In this document: piece by piece, positions 61,866-64,000 of the stretch
How the letters are laid out: each line of letters starts with the position of its first letter
Numbering within the stretch: position 1 is the first letter of the stretch
Assembly (NCBI GenBank): GCA_963787195.1
Contig: CAWBCI010000060.1
Span: 146,206 to 210,205, forward strand
Origin: CAWBCI01 sp963787195
GTDB lineage: Bacteria; Bacteroidota; Bacteroidia; Bacteroidales; JAGOPY01
DNA: 64,000 bases
Direction: 5' to 3'
Notes under the pieces: generated by a model
What the model was told of the DNA's origin: nothing
What the model saw: the letters and a program-made list of their open reading frames with translations, nothing else
The model's database searches: none
Program-made: the position numbers and the translations under genes

Positions 61866-62406
61866 GTGCGACACGAAGCTGTCCAAATAACTATTAAACG
61901 TTCTTTTTTTAGATTGATTTAATCTCATGTTCCATCATGAGTAGCCTACCGGCACATGCGTCAATGGCAACGTTGGGGTGTGAAGCTGCCGGGAAAAGGT
62001 TCCCTGACAGATAACAACATGCTAGCAGGTGCCGGCTTGGGTGGTATGGTGAATAGAAGTGAACTGTCGTTGACGTACCGTCATGCGCGAAAATGTGAAA
62101 GTTGTTGATACACATTGGCCAAAATGGCAAGAAGACAGGATGTGAGCACGTTAGATGTAAGCACATGGATGTAGTTCTTCCGGTATATAGGCAGCACCTA
62201 ACCCATCCTGTTATTTGGACGGAACGTGGTAAGCCTGTATAGCTCCTTATGCAGAGGGTAGGTCCGTCGTGAGATGAACACAATGCAATACAGGTATGGG
62301 AAGGTGGATAAAGCCAAAGCCTTTTTGTAATGAAGAGGATATGCTGACTTCCATCTGGTTCTCTTTTGCAAGAACATTATAATAAGACCTCAATTCAGGA
62401 AAGCAA

Positions 62407-63866
62407 ATGAAGTCCGATCAAAAGGATTGTGCACCCGAAACCATTGTCAAACACTGGAAATCCATTAACTGGAGGTCCGCTAAACAATCGGTAAGGTCAT
62501 TACAATCACGTATTGCAAAGGCAACAAGGGAAGGCAAACATAATAAGGTCAAGGCTCTACAATGGATGCTTACCCACTCGTTTGCTGCAAAACTCTAGCA
62601 GTAAAACGGGTTACAGAAAATTCAGGAAAACGAACACCGGGAGTTGACGGTGTTATGTGGAAAACCCCAACTCATAAATTCCGTGCAGCCTTATCTTTAG
62701 TCAGGAAGGGCTACAAAGCCCTGCCCTTGCGCCGTCTGTTCATACTTAAAAAGAACGGTAAGAAACGCCCTTTGGGAATTCCCACCATGAAAGACCGGGC
62801 ATTTCAGGCTTTACACCTTCTGGCTCTTGAACCCGTATCCGAAACGCTGGCTGACAAAGGCTCTTATGGCTTTCGTCAAAAACGAAGTTGCCATGATGCC
62901 ATTGAAAGGTGTTACATTCACCTGTCGAGAAAGGACAGCGCAACCTGGGTAATGGAAGGAGACATCAAAGGATGTTTTGATCATATTAACCACCAATGGT
63001 TAGAACAAAATATCCCGATGGACAAAAAGATACTGCAACAATGGCTTAATGCAGGGTTTATTGAAAATAGCCAATTATTTCCCACAACCGAAGGGACTCC
63101 GCAAGGAGGTATTATTTCTCCGACACTTGCCAATATGACACTCGATGGTCTGGAAGCTTGTATAGATAAAGCTTTCGGGATCACAATCAGACCGGACGGT
63201 TGCCGCAAGAACAACCACTTTAAAATCCACCTTATCCGGTATGCTGATGATTTTATCGTCACAGCGTCCGAAAAGGAAATCCTGGAGAATAAAGTCAAGC
63301 CACTGATCGAAGAATTTCTTTTTCTTAGAGGTCTTCAACTATCGCAGGAGAAAACAAGTATTACCCACATCACCCAAGGCTTCAACTTCCTTGGCCAGAA
63401 CATAAGAATGTATTCCCGAGGGAAACTCCTTATCCGGCCAACGAAAGTTGCAATTAAATCGGTGAAAGAAAAGTTGAAGGGAATCATTGTTAAACATAGG
63501 GGTTCACAAGCAGCAATCTTAATCCGTAACCTGAACCCGGTAATCACCGGATGGGCGAATTATCACAGACACATCTGTTCTAAGAAAACATTTTACAAAT
63601 TAGACAGGATACTGTGGCGCAACATCTGGAACTGGGCAAGGCGAAGGCACAACAACCTGGGTTACAGGAAAATCGTTTCGCTTTATTTTATGAGTTGTGG
63701 CAATCGAAAATGGCAGTTCTTCGGCAAATTCAACGATGGTAAAATCATCTTACTCCGTATGTTTGCCTGCTTTCATATTAAACGTCATAAACTCATCAAC
63801 GGAAACGCTAATCCTTTTGATTCATCCTGGGATAATTATTTCGTCAACAGGTTATGGTATAGATAA
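62407..63866 (+). CDS. ltrA: Group II intron reverse transcriptase/maturase, broken by one frameshift
   Basis: The N-terminal part (62407-62598) holds RT-0-type sequence (KSINWRSAKQSVRSLQSRIA, KVKALQWMLTHSFAAKL); one base is missing near 62595, after which the frame continues with LAVKRVTENSGKRTPGVDGV. RT motifs follow: LKKNGKKRPLGIPTMKDRAF, GDIKGCFDHINHQWL, TPQGGIISPTLANM, and the active-site box LIRYADDFIVTASE with YADD. The maturase X-like region is KLKGIIVKHRGSQAAIL and ITGWANYHRHICSKKTFYKL. About 486 residues when joined. It ends in SSWDNYFVNRLWYR and no HNH endonuclease domain follows. It promotes splicing and retrohoming of the intron. Confidence 0.92.
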
Positions 63867-63921
63867 ATGTACTGATTATTTTGTAAATTGCCGGGTGGTT
63901 TAATCCGCCTTTAGGGAGCCT

Positions 63922-63955
63922 GAGCCGTATCAATCGAAAGGTTCAAGTACGGTTC
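63922..63955 (+). ncRNA. Group II intron domain V
   Basis: A 34-base stem-loop with the canonical ends GAGCCGTA and TACGGTTC and a GAAA tetraloop. The catalytic AGC triad is in place (positions 2-4). This is the most diagnostic ribozyme element. Confidence 0.92.
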
Positions 63956-64000
63956 TTAGGGGGACAAGGGCGGGGGTAACCCGCCTGCGTTACCCGACAA

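Larger units (their letters stand above)
61866..63998 (+). mobile_element. Group II intron, complete
   Basis: The 5' end GTGCG at 61866 matches the group II consensus GUGYG. The non-coding domains I-III occupy 61866-62406, the reverse-transcriptase gene lies in domain IV (62407-63866), domain V is at 63922-63955, and domain VI ends near 63998 with CCCGAC, an AY-type 3' end, leaving only two bases of 3' exon in the window. The element is about 2.1 kb, normal for group II introns with an RT. It is a ribozyme and retroelement that inserts into specific DNA sites. The fine class is not determined. Confidence 0.9.

Noticed and set aside
1..64000. tRNA or rRNA genes
   Set aside because: No tRNA-like cloverleaf or rRNA signature was noticed on either strand while reading; a covariance search was not possible.

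Overview
The window reads as a chromosomal segment of an environmental member of the Bacteroidota, most likely order Bacteroidales. The evidence is the Bacteroidota-type -7 promoter box (TAnnTTTG) in front of many genes, a type VI secretion system of the Bacteroidota-only kind (TssN and TssO present, no TssJ/L/M), an HYC_CC_PP-type protein leading a Cus-type metal efflux operon, a gingipain-like C25 protease, a glycine-rich RRM protein and scattered four-helix-bundle, RES/Xre and XerD/IntI-like genes. The order-level placement is inference.

Layout. 1-5.6 kb: envelope and sugar genes (a DegT-type aminotransferase cut by the left edge, a beta-barrel-like protein, KDO transferase WaaA, an SDR and a GH47 alpha-mannosidase-like lipoprotein). 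5.7-13.4 kb: small membrane proteins, a NYN/OST-HTH protein, a MacB/FtsX-type permease, an Xre/RES toxin-antitoxin pair and three exported proteins. 13.4-20.8 kb: a frameshifted Kup potassium transporter, a frameshifted EcsC protein, a MacB remnant and a frameshifted C25 protease. 21.1-34.8 kb: the type VI system as two convergent arms, tssH-B-C-D-D-vgrG-PAAR on plus and tssG-N-K-O-E-F on minus. 35-38.7 kb: a secreted propeller-like protein, an LpxH-like phosphoesterase, a DUF2185/Imm33-like protein, an RRM protein and a repeat-rich non-coding stretch. 38.7-47.1 kb: a copper/silver-type efflux operon interrupted by a four-helix-bundle gene and a minisatellite. 47.3-54.4 kb: a CrtI-like oxidoreductase, a TauE/SafE carrier, a YflT-like membrane protein, a GNAT-like enzyme and MprF. 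54.9-60.4 kb: an RND multidrug efflux operon. 60.6-64 kb: an XerD/IntI-like recombinase followed by a complete group II intron with its reverse transcriptase.

Two observations cut across the window. First, a dispersed, unclassified repeat of about 170 bp made of consecutive hairpins occurs four times, always in the same orientation and always just downstream of a plus-strand gene; one copy supplies the end of the kup reading frame. Second, at least eight single-base frameshifts interrupt six otherwise well-preserved genes (kup three times, ecsC-like, C25 protease, cusB-like, recombinase, intron RT). Such a regular pattern suggests uncorrected sequencing indels at least as strongly as gene decay, so these genes are annotated as full-length spans with the break positions given.

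How the genes work together: the type VI arms together encode sheath, tube, spike, baseplate, recycling ATPase and the alternative membrane proteins; TssP, TssQ, TssR and any clear effector are not seen. The two tripartite RND systems (metal and drug type), MprF and WaaA make this an envelope-defence-rich region.
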